Source of the DNA: an uncultured Acidimicrobiaceae bacterium
GTDB lineage: Bacteria > Actinomycetota > Acidimicrobiia > Spongiisociales > SHLN01
DNA length: 64,000 bases
Assembly (NCBI GenBank): GCA_947259275.1
Contig: CAMYMH010000038.1
Span: 1 to 64,000, forward strand
Direction: 5' to 3'
Part shown: positions 1-9,593 of the stretch, in pieces
Numbering within the stretch: position 1 is the first letter of the stretch
Layout: each line of letters begins with the position of its first letter
Notes under the pieces: model-generated
What the model was told of the DNA's origin: nothing
Seen by the model: the letters and a program-made list of their open reading frames with translations, nothing else
Database searches by the model: none
Translations under genes and position numbers: made by a program

Positions 1-55
1 CCAGTCGCCACCTGACGGTCTTGCCGTCATCGACCACCTCGGCCACACTGCCGTC

Positions 56-637
56 ATGTGGAACGTGCGTACCGCGACGGCGGATGATCTCGACGCCTTG
101 GCAGGGGTGCTCGCCGACGGTTTCGTCGACGACCCGGTGATGTCGTGGGTCTTCCCGGACGCTGCCGGCAGACCCCGCCTGCTCCGGGCGATGTTCGGGT
201 TCCTTGCCGAGCATCGCTACGTGCCTCACGGGCAGTGCACGATCGCGCCCGATGCGGCGGCACTGTGGCGCCCCATCGGCGTGGAGTCGAGCGATGAGTT
301 CTGGGAGGAGCACGGCGCGGCCTTCGTTGCCGCAGTCGAGGGCCAAGTCGAGCGACTCGACGCGCTGTCGGAGGCGATGGACGAGCACCACCCGCACGAG
401 CCCCATCGTTACCTGCTCGCGATCGCCGTCCGCCCGGCGACGCAGGGTCGTGGCCTCGGCGGCGTCCTGCTCGCCCACACCCTCGCGGAGGCCGACGAGC
501 GCGGCGAGCCCGCCTACCTCGAGGCGACCTCACCGAGGAGCCGAGTACTGTACGAGCGTCACGGTTTCGAGACCATCGCCGAGTTCGCCGTCGACGACAG
601 CCCTACGCTGTGGCCGATGTGGCGGGCAACACGATGA
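56..637 (+). CDS. GNAT family N-acetyltransferase
   Basis: The 193-residue product has the GNAT fold layout. An N-terminal strand-helix (VRTATADDLDAL) is followed by motif A near residues 128-142, with the acetyl-CoA pyrophosphate loop QGRGLGG. A C-terminal YERHGFE segment is typical of motif B. It should transfer an acetyl group from acetyl-CoA to an amine; the acceptor cannot be read from the sequence. The length is normal for single-domain GNATs. The ATG at 56 is the first plausible start. Its TGA overlaps an ATG at 634, so it was once coupled to a downstream gene that is now only a stub. Confidence 0.85.
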   Translation: MWNVRTATADDLDALAGVLADGFVDDPVMSWVFPDAAGRPRLLRAMFGFLAEHRYVPHGQCTIAPDAAALWRPIGVESSDEFWEEHGAAFVAAVEGQVERLDALSEAMDEHHPHEPHRYLLAIAVRPATQGRGLGGVLLAHTLAEADERGEPAYLEATSPRSRVLYERHGFETIAEFAVDDSPTLWPMWRATR

Positions 638-690
638 ACCCCTTCGAGCTCACCGCCGAGCAGCTCGGCCTCTCGGGTCCGGCCACCTAA
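634..690 (+). pseudogene. 18-codon stub overlapping the GNAT stop
   Basis: An ATG overlapping the GNAT stop (ATGA) opens a frame that starts MNPFELTAEQLG and hits TAA after 18 codons. The coupled start and coding-like composition suggest the 5' end of a gene lost by rearrangement. No family can be assigned from 18 residues. It may instead be chance. Confidence 0.25.
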
Positions 691-1268
691 GAGCTAATTC
701 CGCGACCGGTACCACTGCGAGCCTCGCGACGCTATCCACGTGACGGACAAAGGGGAGCTGCAGACCTACATCCTCGAGTCGAGACGCAGCCCGTACAGGA
801 GCCCTCAATCACCAACAACCCCGAGTGAAACGGGCGCTCCAACGGCACGCCCGCTCTAACCCGCAGTCAGCACGCGTGACTACCAGCACAAGCCGGACCG
901 CCCAGATCACTCATGCCCAAAAGCGATATGGCGCACCCGGTTCCGAGCAGAACCGGCAGATATGCGCCGCTGCCGCGCTCGGTCCGCGCCGACCCTTGGA
1001 TCATCACATGAACGTCACGCCGATGACGAACCATTGGCCGGAGAACCGCACGCCGAGGTGAGGATATGTGGGTAATCCGGGGCGGGGTTCTTGGACGTTG
1101 GGTGGTGGGTCTGGGACGCTGCGTGGTGGCCCCGTCGGGGTCGGAGAGGGTGGCTGGGCTTGTCATCACCGTGACCGGGACGACCCTCGAGCAATCGCCT
1201 GGCGTCTTCGGTAGCGAGATGGTCGGAGTGGGCCCGTCGTTGGCTATGGCTGGGAGACGCTAGCGTCG
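691..1268. other. Gene-poor stretch, probably decayed
   Basis: About 580 bases contain only short overlapping frames on both strands, none with a recognisable domain or ribosome binding site. Composition is uneven, with G-rich runs around 1080-1170. No tRNA, terminator or repeat shared with the rest of the window was recognised. It may be the remains of the gene whose stub begins at 634. Confidence 0.3.
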
Positions 1269-1889
1269 ATGCTTGACAGCATGGATCCGGGTACTCCGGC
1301 ATCGACCACGCACCGGCCCTGGCTGGTTGTCCTTGTAGTGATCGTGATTGTTACCTTCCCGATCTGGGGCTGGTTCCTGTATCAGGGGTGGGCGTGGGTG
1401 GATTTGCGGGAGGATCGGCAGCGGATGGGGTTGATGCAGGAGGAGACCTTGTTGGTGACGGCTGCGCCCGGCACCGAGTTGGAGTCGGTGAGGGTTGATC
1501 CGGCTGAATGGAATTTTGCGTTCTTGACCGATGACAACAGTTTTGGCCCGGTTGCGTCCTCTTTCGGCAGTGTTTCGCATTCGTACGGTCCGGTTTCGGA
1601 CCTGGCTGAACTCACCCAGTTCTACCTGGAGTTCCTCACCACGGAGGGTTGGAGGCTACGGCAAGTGTCTTGCCAAGATCCCGACGATGAGCGCGTCACG
1701 ATTCAGGCCGACAAACGGCTCAACGACTTCGTGGCTGATGGTCGGATCACCGTCAACGCATCAACCGGAGGCATCTCCGTCTGGTTGACGGCCCCGTTCC
1801 ATACTGAAGAGCGCCAATTCCCTGAGGGGGGCTTCTGGGTCAACGGGGATTGTTCGCATGTTGGCATCCCAGCGGATTTCACGCCCTAA
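1269..1889 (+). CDS. Hypothetical single-pass membrane protein
   Basis: The 206-residue product has a short cytoplasmic N-terminus and one strong membrane segment (about residues 18-41, PWLVVLVVIVIVTFPIWGWF). An extracytoplasmic domain of about 160 residues follows. The absence of a lipobox and the uncleaved look of the segment suggest a membrane anchor. The outer domain includes a stretch resembling a small alpha/beta fold (LAELTQFYLEFLTTEGWRL), reminiscent of proteins that compare or bind peptides, but I do not recognise the family. An alternative ATG lies at 1281. The gene stands alone, with about 310 non-coding bases before the antiporter. Confidence 0.6.
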   Translation: MLDSMDPGTPASTTHRPWLVVLVVIVIVTFPIWGWFLYQGWAWVDLREDRQRMGLMQEETLLVTAAPGTELESVRVDPAEWNFAFLTDDNSFGPVASSFGSVSHSYGPVSDLAELTQFYLEFLTTEGWRLRQVSCQDPDDERVTIQADKRLNDFVADGRITVNASTGGISVWLTAPFHTEERQFPEGGFWVNGDCSHVGIPADFTP

Positions 1890-2200
1890 CCGCGACTCGG
1901 ATCATTTCTCATCTCGCTCATGATGCCAGCAACAGCGATGTCTTGTCGCCAAGTTGGATGTCGACTGGGCCCGCCGCCGAAGAGCATCGACCGCCCACCG
2001 AGGTGATGCGATGAGCGGGCGGGGCCTCCCCGCTCGTCGGTCACCGGCAGTATCCGGGTTGCTGTATCCACTGAGCGAGGAGAGACACGAGCCAACAGAA
2101 GGCCGCCTGACCGGGCGTGCGTGACGGCTCGAGACGCGGTCCGACGCGCCGTTGAACGGCTCTGTACGATGGCGGACCCCCTCTCAGGTGACTCGTACCC
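1890..2200. other. Intergenic, nothing recognised
   Basis: About 310 bases with no supportable gene, RNA or repeat. The end (AGGTGA upstream of 2201) probably supplies the ribosome binding site of the antiporter. Confidence 0.4.
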
Positions 2201-3787
2201 ATGGACTTGGCCTTTCTGATCGTGGCCTTCGGGTTTGGCTTTGCGGCCAGCGCCGTCCGCCTGCCGCCGCTGGTCGGCTACCTCGCGGCCGGCTTCGTTC
2301 TGCACGGCTTTGGCTACGAGACGACGGAGGGCATCGACCTCGTCGCGGAACTCGGTGTGCTGTTGCTGCTGTTCGGCATCGGGCTGAAGCTGCGGTTGCG
2401 GACGTTGGGACGCCCCGTCGTATGGGCGGGTGCCAGTATTCACATCGTTCTGAGCACGGCGCTGCTCGGGGCTCTATTCCTGAGTCTCGGTGCGATCGGT
2501 CTGCCGCTCGCCTCGGGGCTCTCTCCAGCCCGGGCGGCAGTGATAGGTTTTGCCTTCTCGTTCTCGAGCACCGTTTTTGCCGTCAAGGCACTGGAGGAGC
2601 GCAACGAGGCTGCGTCGCTCCAGGGTCGGATTTCCGTCGGGATTCTGATTGTCCAGGACCTCTTCGCCGTTGCGTTCCTGACCGTCGCGGTCGACACCAG
2701 GCCGTCGATCTGGGCAGTGCCGGTGGTAGTGGCGGTCGTGGCTGCGCGCCCGGTCTACGGCTGGTTACTCGACCGGAGCGGCCACGGCGAGTTGTTGATC
2801 CTGCTGGGGCTGGCGCTGGCGATCGGTATCGGTGCCGAGTCCTTCGATCAGGTTGGTCTGAAACCCGATCTCGGGGCGCTCGTGATTGGGCTCACGCTTG
2901 CGAGCCACCGGCGAGCGCCGGAGCTGGCCGATACGTTGCTCGGATTCAAAGACATACTGCTCATTGGCTTCTTCTTGTCGATCGGGCTGGACGGCGCTCC
3001 GGGTGCGGCAGCCCTGGTGATCGCTCTGGTCGCATTGGTCGTCCTGCCGATGAAGGCGGGCGGGTTCGTGTGGCTGGTGTCACGTTTTCGTTTCCGTGCC
3101 CGCACCGCTTGGCATTCCTCGATCACTCTGGCGACCTACAGCGAGTTCGGGCTGATCGTCGCCGTCATCGCTGTGGACCAGGACCTCATCGATCCCCGGT
3201 GGACGTCCGCAGTGGCCGTCGCTGCAGCCGTGTCCTTTGCGCTCGCCGCCCCGCTCAATACCGCCAGGTATTCCATTTATGCCCGCTGGTCGGATCGCTT
3301 GTCCGGGCTCCAGCGGGACCCGATCCAGCCGGATGACGCGCTCATCGAGCCCCTTGATGCGCAGATCATCGTGTTCGGCATGGGACGGGTCGGGGCCGGG
3401 GCCTACGACGAGTTGGTCGTCCGTCGCGCGGAAGTGGTGCTCGGTGTCGACCGCCGAGACGCCACGGTGGAGGCCAACGCGGGTGCCGGGCGGAACATCA
3501 TTCGCGGCGATGCCCTCGACCTCGAGTTCTGGGACCGGCTGCGTCTTCACCCCGGTGTCGAGTTGGTCGTGCTTGCGATGGGCGATCAGGCAGCCAACCT
3601 GGAGGCGGTGCGGCGGGTGAAGAACTTCCTGCCCGACGTCCGCATCGCCGCGGCCGCCTCGTACGCCGACGAGGTCGGGGAGCTCGAGGCAGCCGGTGTC
3701 CACGTGGCCCGTAATCTGTTCGGAGAAGCCGGCCAGGGTCTCGCCGATGACGCCTGCGACCTGCTCGAACGGAGAGACACGCAGTAG
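2201..3787 (+). CDS. CPA2-family cation/proton antiporter with TrkA-N domain
   Basis: The 528-residue product has two parts. Residues 1 to about 380 are very hydrophobic, with roughly 11-13 membrane segments. They carry CPA2 antiporter signatures: PPLVGYLAAGFVLHG near the N-terminus and an acidic segment GLKPDLGALVIGLTLASH. Residues about 388-520 form a TrkA-N/RCK nucleotide-binding domain starting IIVFGMGRVGAGAYDEL, a Rossmann glycine motif followed by VLGVDRRD. Family knowledge points to KefB-like potassium or sodium efflux in exchange for protons, gated by NAD(H) or another ligand. No ancillary KefF/G-like subunit is adjacent. Confidence 0.85.
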   Translation: MDLAFLIVAFGFGFAASAVRLPPLVGYLAAGFVLHGFGYETTEGIDLVAELGVLLLLFGIGLKLRLRTLGRPVVWAGASIHIVLSTALLGALFLSLGAIGLPLASGLSPARAAVIGFAFSFSSTVFAVKALEERNEAASLQGRISVGILIVQDLFAVAFLTVAVDTRPSIWAVPVVVAVVAARPVYGWLLDRSGHGELLILLGLALAIGIGAESFDQVGLKPDLGALVIGLTLASHRRAPELADTLLGFKDILLIGFFLSIGLDGAPGAAALVIALVALVVLPMKAGGFVWLVSRFRFRARTAWHSSITLATYSEFGLIVAVIAVDQDLIDPRWTSAVAVAAAVSFALAAPLNTARYSIYARWSDRLSGLQRDPIQPDDALIEPLDAQIIVFGMGRVGAGAYDELVVRRAEVVLGVDRRDATVEANAGAGRNIIRGDALDLEFWDRLRLHPGVELVVLAMGDQAANLEAVRRVKNFLPDVRIAAAASYADEVGELEAAGVHVARNLFGEAGQGLADDACDLLERRDTQ

Positions 3788-3865
3788 AGCACGGCCCTTG
3801 GTTCAAGGATCCCGGCCCTGCCAGCCCGGAGCAACTCCGAGCGCGCCTCCACGGGCTCCTTCCTC

Positions 3866-3952
3866 AATAGTGAGTTTGGCGTTATCCCAGGGGCGGGTCA
3901 CTACGCCTGGAAAGAGAACGCTCAGCTGTACCTCGCTCACATCCTCCGCTGA
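3866..3952 (+). pseudogene. C-terminal remnant of an alpha/beta hydrolase
   Basis: The frame ending at TGA 3950-3952 reads EFGVIPGAGHYAWKENAQL. This matches the conserved end of alpha/beta hydrolases, where the GAGHYAW histidine is the catalytic base. No nucleophile elbow or N-terminal part is upstream, so this is a gene fragment of about 29 codons. It lies between the antiporter and the first integrase, consistent with turnover at an integration site. The call rests on one short motif. Confidence 0.35.
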
Positions 3953-4001
3953 AGGGCCAGGCGGAAGCGGCACGCAGCAAGAACCGAGGAAGGCTGAGAG
4001 C

Positions 4002-5294
4002 GTGGCTCACATCCGCCGCCATCCGGTCGTCGAAGTGGCAGGTCCGTTACATCGACCCGGGCGGCCGGGAACGATCACGTACGTTCCGCCGCAAGATCGA
4101 CGCCGAGAAGTACCTCATCCACGTCGAGGCGCAGAAGCAACGCGCCGAATGGATCGACCCGCAGCAATCCGCGACCCGCTTCGGCAACTGGGCAACCAAG
4201 TGGCTGTCCACCCGGTCCCATCTCAAGCCAAAGACAGAGGAGGGTTATGAGTCGCTGCTTCGGATCCACATCCTCCCGACCTTCGCGAACACGCGCCTCG
4301 ATCGCATCGACACGATTGGGATCGAAGCATGGATCATCAACTGAAAGCTTCTGGGCTCTCGCCAGCGCGCATCCGTCAGGCCCACCAGGTCCTCCACCCT
4401 GTTATGAAGGCCGCGGTCCGCGACTACGTGGCGCGCAACCCGGCAGCCGGTGTGAGTGTTCCGAGACAGAGACGCCGTGAGCAGTTGTTTCTCAATCCCG
4501 GCGAGGTTGACCGGTTGGCGGCGGTTACGCCGGAGCGCTTCCGGGCTCTCATGTACGTGTTCGCATGCGGCGGACTGAGATGGGGTGAGGCAGCCGCGTT
4601 GCGAAAACGCCGGGTCGATGTGCTCCGGGGTCGCCTCGAGGTCGCCGAGTCGCTCTCAGAGGCTCGTGGGCAAATGGTCTTCGGTCCGACCAAGAACTAC
4701 CGCGGTCGCATCCTCGTCATGCCCGGCTTCATGCGCGAGATGCTCAACGATCACATCGTGAGCTTCAAAGGACTCGATCCCGAAGGCCTCGTGTTCTCGG
4801 TTCCGGGCGGAACTCCCATGCGGAACTCGAACTTCTCCCGGCGGGTTTGGAAGCCGGCCATCAGCGACGCAGGGCTGCCCGAGAGCCTGCGGGTGCACGA
4901 CCTTCGCCACACCGCGGTGGCTTTGCTCATCAATCGCGGGGCGCACCCCGAGGCCATCAAGCGCTACATGGGTCACTCGTCGATCGCGGTGACGATGGAC
5001 ATCTACGGCCATCTGTTCCCGTCGGCAGCCGAGGACCTGGCCGACGCTCTCGACGAGCTCTACCGCCAATCTCAGACGGACAAAATACGGACAAAACTCA
5101 CGATCGTGGGACCTGATGACGACCAAGCCGGCCCTGGAAATCGCACTGACCAGGCGTTTCCCAACGTGGGCCCGGTGGGGATCGAACCCACGACCTTCGG
5201 ATTAAAAGTCCGAACAGACCCATCCCCGCCCATCCCCCGCCGTCCCATATTGCCGTTGGTTGTTGGGTTCTCCAGGCGTGGTGATACCGGCTGA
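4002..5294 (+). pseudogene. Tyrosine recombinase/integrase A, two frameshifts
   Basis: A GTG start at 4002 with AGGAAGG upstream begins VAHIRRHP, the usual start of actinobacterial phage-type integrases. The reading frame then shifts by one base near 4025-4027 and continues as SSKWQVRYIDPGGRERS (SAM-like N-terminal domain). It hits TGA near 4340, and a second shift near 4330-4342 returns it to the original frame (LKASGLSPARIRQAHQVL). The catalytic domain looks complete: Arg in GGLRWGEAA, HDLRH, GHSSIAVTMDIYGH with the nucleophilic Tyr. The last about 40 codons run through a 48-bp copy of the tRNA-Lys 3' end, the usual arrangement of int next to its att site. Two opposite shifts mean either decay or two sequence errors. 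Confidence 0.8.
5165..5212 (+). repeat. attL-like 48-bp copy of the tRNA-Lys 3' end
   Basis: These 48 bases are identical to 10222-10269, which is the 3' half (T arm, variable region and anticodon loop side) of the intact tRNA-Lys gene. The identity stops sharply on both sides. Such duplication is the hallmark of site-specific integration by tyrosine recombinases at tRNA genes. Confidence 0.85.
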
Positions 5295-5349
5295 TACCTC
5301 GTGATCCCGGCTAGTTCCTGGGCGTTCGTTATCAGCTCGGTATCAGCCG

Positions 5350-8300
5350 CTAGGTCAGTTCTCGTCTGCGCCCAGTTGCTTTGCCCCAAGTCCACTCCGG
5401 AAGCCGGGATAGTCGGCTTGCTCGATCGGGGTCTAGACGGTCCTCTCGGTAGTCCCGCCTTTGCCGGGCGACCCACGCGCCCAGGCGGAAGCGTCCCACA
5501 TTGTGTTTCTGGGGCACACGGCTGTGACCGTGGATCTCTGCATACTCTGCGAGTGTGCCGAAGTACTCGTCCCAACTTGGGTATTGAGCGGGCGAGAGGA
5601 GCCTCGCCGAGAGGTGGTTTACCCTTTCCACCTGCTCATCAGTCAGCTTCCCAGCTCGGAATCGGACCCGTTGGTTGTTGACCCACTCACCGAGCCTCAT
5701 GCCCTGGTACCTGGCTGCTCGTGGCACATAGTCGAGCCCACTTGCCGCGAGATATTCGCACAGCGCATCGAAGTGGGCTTCCCAGGCGGCCTCCTGCGGT
5801 GCCCAGGTCACATTCACATCATCTAGGAGCCGCTTACGTTCTGGTGGCAGGCGACCTCGCCGAGTAGCGCTTCTCTGAGCGCTCAGCCAGCCGCCAAGTT
5901 GAAATCCTTCTTCGATATGTCGAGCCGGGACCTCAGCATGCCCCTCGCGCCGCACGAAGTGTTGAAGATGCTCGAAGCCCTTTTCCCATGCATCCGCGTC
6001 CGGGGCCCAGACGAAGCCGACGGTGTCCAAGCGATCGACTTGCTCTTGGCTGAGTGACGCACGTTTTGAGCGCTGGATACTCACCCAGGCGCCGAGTCCG
6101 AACCCATCAACCCTGTAGCCCTGCGGTACCCGGCTGTGCCCATTCGCCTCGAAAAACCCCTTCAATTGCTCGTAGTGTTCCTCCCAGGAAGCTGACAAAC
6201 GATCCCATGACCAGTGCGGTCGCAGTCCCATGAGTTCGTCGTATCGGTGGGCCGGTAGCTTCCCTCGATTTCCGAGAGATCGATAGCGAGCAACGAATGT
6301 TCCCAACGGGTAGCCCTCTGAGTTCACGTAGTCGCTCGGGATATTTCCGTGACCGTTCGTCGCTATGAAGGCCTTCAGGTACTGGAGTCCTTCTTCAAAT
6401 CGCGAGTCCTGAGCGTCCCACACCCAGCCTGGCAACGCGTCTAGGCGGGTGAAACGGTCCCTGCTGAGCAGACCACGCTTGTGCCGCGTTCGTTGAACAG
6501 AAATCCATCCACCCAACCTGTACCCATCTACATACGCATCAGTAGGCACGACCTTGTCGCCATGCAGATCGATCCATCGCTTGAGTAGACCGAAGCGGTA
6601 TTCCCAGCTGGCTGTTGATTCGACGACAATTCGAGTTTGCAGCGCCGTGGCGAATGCTGGATCGACCCCGACCGGTAGATTCAAGGTGAGCTTCTCGGGC
6701 AGATTCCCATGCCCTGAGCCCAGCCGGCCCATCTCTCGTCTTAGTGCGTCGAGTTCCTCTCCCAGCTCCCCGTCATGGGCCCTCAGGGCTTTTAGGACGT
6801 CCCAGACAGCTTTGAACGCCGAGGTGTCCAACGCTTCCTCGGGATCGTCAGTGTCATCAACAAACACTGGCAAGACAACCGTCCCAACAGACTTGTCGTC
6901 GGCCTTTCGAATGGCCCGACCGACCGCCTGGACAATGTCAACCTGGGATCTGCGAGGATCGATGAAGGACACCGCGTCCAGGGTGGGAACATCCACCCCC
7001 TCGGCGAGGCAGCGGGCGTTGGAGAGCAGACCGCGTTCGTCCCTGGTTAGATCTCGGAGCCGCTGCAGCCTCACATCGCGCTCTCCGGTTGGCATCTCAC
7101 CAGATACATGGCTTGTCCAGATATCGCCTGGAGGCTTCTCGCTAGATGGCATCCATGCCACTACGCCTTCGAAGTCCCCTGCGAACTCCCGTGCTCGCTT
7201 CACGCGACCATGGAACGTGATTGTGCGACGTAGGTCGTAGTTCCGCATGGCCTTCGCTAGACCGATGTGCGAGGCGAGGGTGCGGGCATCGGTGACCTCC
7301 CGCCCGTCGATAGTGACAAAGCTGCCCTTCTCCGCGAATGCTCGATACGTGGGGTTGTCTACCCCGACGATGACTACTTGGTAGTCCGACAGCAGATCAC
7401 GTTCGATGGCCTCGCCGAAGCTGAGCCGATGAAACTGTGGCCCGAACATTGTCTCGTCGTCCATGGAAGCAACCTCGTAGTCAGCGTCCCTGGCTGCTTT
7501 CTGCACGCGACGAGTGAGGTAGCGGGGTGTGGCCGTCATGAATAGACGTCGCTTGGATTTGATCACATACGCATCGAGGATGGTGGCGAAATCGGCTGAC
7601 ACCCGCCCGGCGCATCGGTGGGCCTCGTCAGCGATCGCCAAATCGAAACCCGGAACTCGGTCCGCCCTATACGCCTCGGCGATTCGAGGAGATGACTGGT
7701 AGGTACTGAACACGACACTCGGTCCGCGGCGGCGAAGAAACGCTGCGATGTCAGCTGGGTTGGTGGTGACCGGAAACCCCAGTTCGGCGGTGTTGGACAC
7801 CCACTGGTCTTCTTCGTCCCACACCGTCTCATCCGAACACACGCTCAAGAACTTGAAGGGACGCCGGGAGTTGGCGGTCCACTCCCGTATGGTCTGACTC
7901 AACAGAGACAATGAAGGCACAAGGACGAGGGTGCGCCGGCTCTTCAGCTTCTCAGCTACCAAGACCGCGGTGAGGGTCTTGCCGGTCCCGCACGCCATGA
8001 TGAGCTGCCCTCGCTCTGAAGTCTCGAAACCGCTAGCTACTGCCTTCAACGCTTCCCGTTGATGATGCCGTGGGATCTTCGGTGCTGCTCGGACTGGTCG
8101 GAGCTCGTCGGGCGATGACGGCCACCCGATCTCCGCACGTTCCAACCTCGCCAGCATCCGCAAACCGGCACCATTGGCCTCCATAGTGGCCACCGCGTTC
8201 TTCCCGATGCGGTTCGTGGTCGCAATCAACAGCCGGTAGTCAAAGAGATTGGGTGGCGCGGCGCTGATGAAGGTGTCAACGTCTTTCTTCTTGACCGAGT

Positions 8301-8547
8301 AAGCCGGGTCGTAAGCCTTAGCCTGGATCGCCCACAGCTCACCGGCCTCGGTCTCGGCCACCAGGTCGATCCCGATGTCACGGGTCTTGCGACCCGGCCA
8401 CTCCTCCCAGTACCAGACTCGTTTGAGTTGAGCGGCGTACTCCGGCTCGTTTTGCAGGTACCACTTGCAGACGTGCTCGAACTGCTTCCCTCTCCTCTGA
8501 GGGCTGGCGCTGAGGTTTTCGAGAAGCTCGGTCAGCGTCGCCATCAC
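5350..8547 (-). CDS. Mrr-like nuclease/SF2 helicase with six HA repeats
   Basis: The 1065-residue product has three parts. Residues about 15-120 form a restriction-endonuclease-like domain with GIDLV (Asp61) and QAK (Gln75, Lys77), the Mrr_cat_2 variant of the PD-(D/E)xK site. Residues about 155-620 form an SF2 helicase with CGTGKT (about 186-191), DEAH (307-310), TATPR, and QAVGRAIRKA as motif VI. Residues about 650-1055 hold six helicase-associated repeats of the form W...L..Y....GH..VP....G..LG.WV..QR. It is the main intact cargo of the tRNA-Lys island. The architecture is common in actinobacterial islands. A role in defence against foreign DNA is an inference; no partner methylase or second subunit is present. 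ATGs at 8547 and 8544 are both possible starts. Confidence 0.85.
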   Translation of the reverse strand: MMATLTELLENLSASPQRRGKQFEHVCKWYLQNEPEYAAQLKRVWYWEEWPGRKTRDIGIDLVAETEAGELWAIQAKAYDPAYSVKKKDVDTFISAAPPNLFDYRLLIATTNRIGKNAVATMEANGAGLRMLARLERAEIGWPSSPDELRPVRAAPKIPRHHQREALKAVASGFETSERGQLIMACGTGKTLTAVLVAEKLKSRRTLVLVPSLSLLSQTIREWTANSRRPFKFLSVCSDETVWDEEDQWVSNTAELGFPVTTNPADIAAFLRRRGPSVVFSTYQSSPRIAEAYRADRVPGFDLAIADEAHRCAGRVSADFATILDAYVIKSKRRLFMTATPRYLTRRVQKAARDADYEVASMDDETMFGPQFHRLSFGEAIERDLLSDYQVVIVGVDNPTYRAFAEKGSFVTIDGREVTDARTLASHIGLAKAMRNYDLRRTITFHGRVKRAREFAGDFEGVVAWMPSSEKPPGDIWTSHVSGEMPTGERDVRLQRLRDLTRDERGLLSNARCLAEGVDVPTLDAVSFIDPRRSQVDIVQAVGRAIRKADDKSVGTVVLPVFVDDTDDPEEALDTSAFKAVWDVLKALRAHDGELGEELDALRREMGRLGSGHGNLPEKLTLNLPVGVDPAFATALQTRIVVESTASWEYRFGLLKRWIDLHGDKVVPTDAYVDGYRLGGWISVQRTRHKRGLLSRDRFTRLDALPGWVWDAQDSRFEEGLQYLKAFIATNGHGNIPSDYVNSEGYPLGTFVARYRSLGNRGKLPAHRYDELMGLRPHWSWDRLSASWEEHYEQLKGFFEANGHSRVPQGYRVDGFGLGAWVSIQRSKRASLSQEQVDRLDTVGFVWAPDADAWEKGFEHLQHFVRREGHAEVPARHIEEGFQLGGWLSAQRSATRRGRLPPERKRLLDDVNVTWAPQEAAWEAHFDALCEYLAASGLDYVPRAARYQGMRLGEWVNNQRVRFRAGKLTDEQVERVNHLSARLLSPAQYPSWDEYFGTLAEYAEIHGHSRVPQKHNVGRFRLGAWVARQRRDYREDRLDPDRASRLSRLPEWTWGKATGRRRELT

Positions 8548-8696
8548 GTTCGAGGCTACCTGATTAGGGGGACGCTGTAAGCGCGGACGCGACCACGATC
8601 ACCATCCATCCCTCTCCGCGCCGCAGGTTGGGGATTTGGCTTAGAACGCGTCTCACGCGTTCGTGTCGCACAGCACGCGGTTCGCCGCGAATCCCC

Positions 8697-9593
8697 CTAG
8701 GGGTTCCACAAGACAGCGTGACCACCCGAACCCCCAACAACCTGTCCTCGTGCGTTAACCGCATACGCTGTAGAACCTGTTGGCTCACCGCTCAACGAAG
8801 CCAGCTCGGTGACCTCCCCGCCTTCCCACACAACGGCGCGGAACGCAGGACTGCCGGGCCGAGTTCCGAACCCAACGACGACGCCCCGTTGGTTGATACC
8901 AAACGCAATGGCGTAGGTGTCTTCCAACAATGCAAGCTCCTCAATCACATCGTCGGCCCACACAACCGCAGGTGAGCTGGACGGGGCACTTGTGGTGCCG
9001 ACCACCTGTCCACGCATGTTGATATCAAACGCCATGCTGAACCCAGCGAGGGACCCAAGATTCGTCATTACTCCGTCTTCCCACAGGAACGCCCGAATCC
9101 CCCCAGTATCGGTAACCGAATAGCCAGCCACCTGACCCTTATCGTTGATGCCCTCCGCGATACTGGAGCTACCTCCGAGCGTGCCGAGGTCAACCATCAC
9201 ACCGTCCTCGTACAAGAACGCGTGGCTATGACCATCAACAGTCTCGGAGTAACCAACGACCTGGCCGGCCCGATTGATATCCCGCCCGAATGAGGTGTCG
9301 CCACCGAGTGTGCCCAGATCGAGCATCACGCCGTCTTCCCACAGGAACGCGTGGGGACTCCACAACCCCTCTTCCACATCACCGGTCCCAACTACCTGAC
9401 CGCGATTATTCACCGCTTCCGCACTGCTGGTGGGACCGCCGAGGGTGCCCAAGTCCGTCATCTCACCGGCTTCCCACAAAAACGCATGCCACGAACCTTC
9501 GACCTCCGATGAGCCCACAACCAGGCCACGATCATTGATGTCCGCCGCCCAGCTCGAACCACCCAAAGTCCCCAAATCCAGCACGATGGCCAT
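8697..9593 (-). pseudogene. HAF-family extracellular repeat protein, 5'-truncated
   Basis: The 298-residue frame consists of about seven copies of the HAF repeat (LGTLGG...A.DIN..GQVVG.S......AFLWE.G). It starts in the middle of a repeat (MAIVLDLGTLGG) with no signal peptide, although HAF proteins are normally exported. The 3' end looks natural (GHAVLWNP then stop). The break at about 9590 coincides with the left end of the integrase B fragment, so one deletion or recombination probably removed both 5' ends. Any surviving product would lack an export signal. Confidence 0.7.

Noticed and set aside
5165-5294. The last about 40 residues of integrase A as a functional domain
   Set aside because: They are the translated antisense of the tRNA-Lys repeat and flanking att DNA, a common artefact of int genes ending at att sites.
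8548-8696. A toxin-antitoxin or second defence gene beside the helicase
   Set aside because: Only short frames without ribosome binding sites or conserved motifs are present in this gap.
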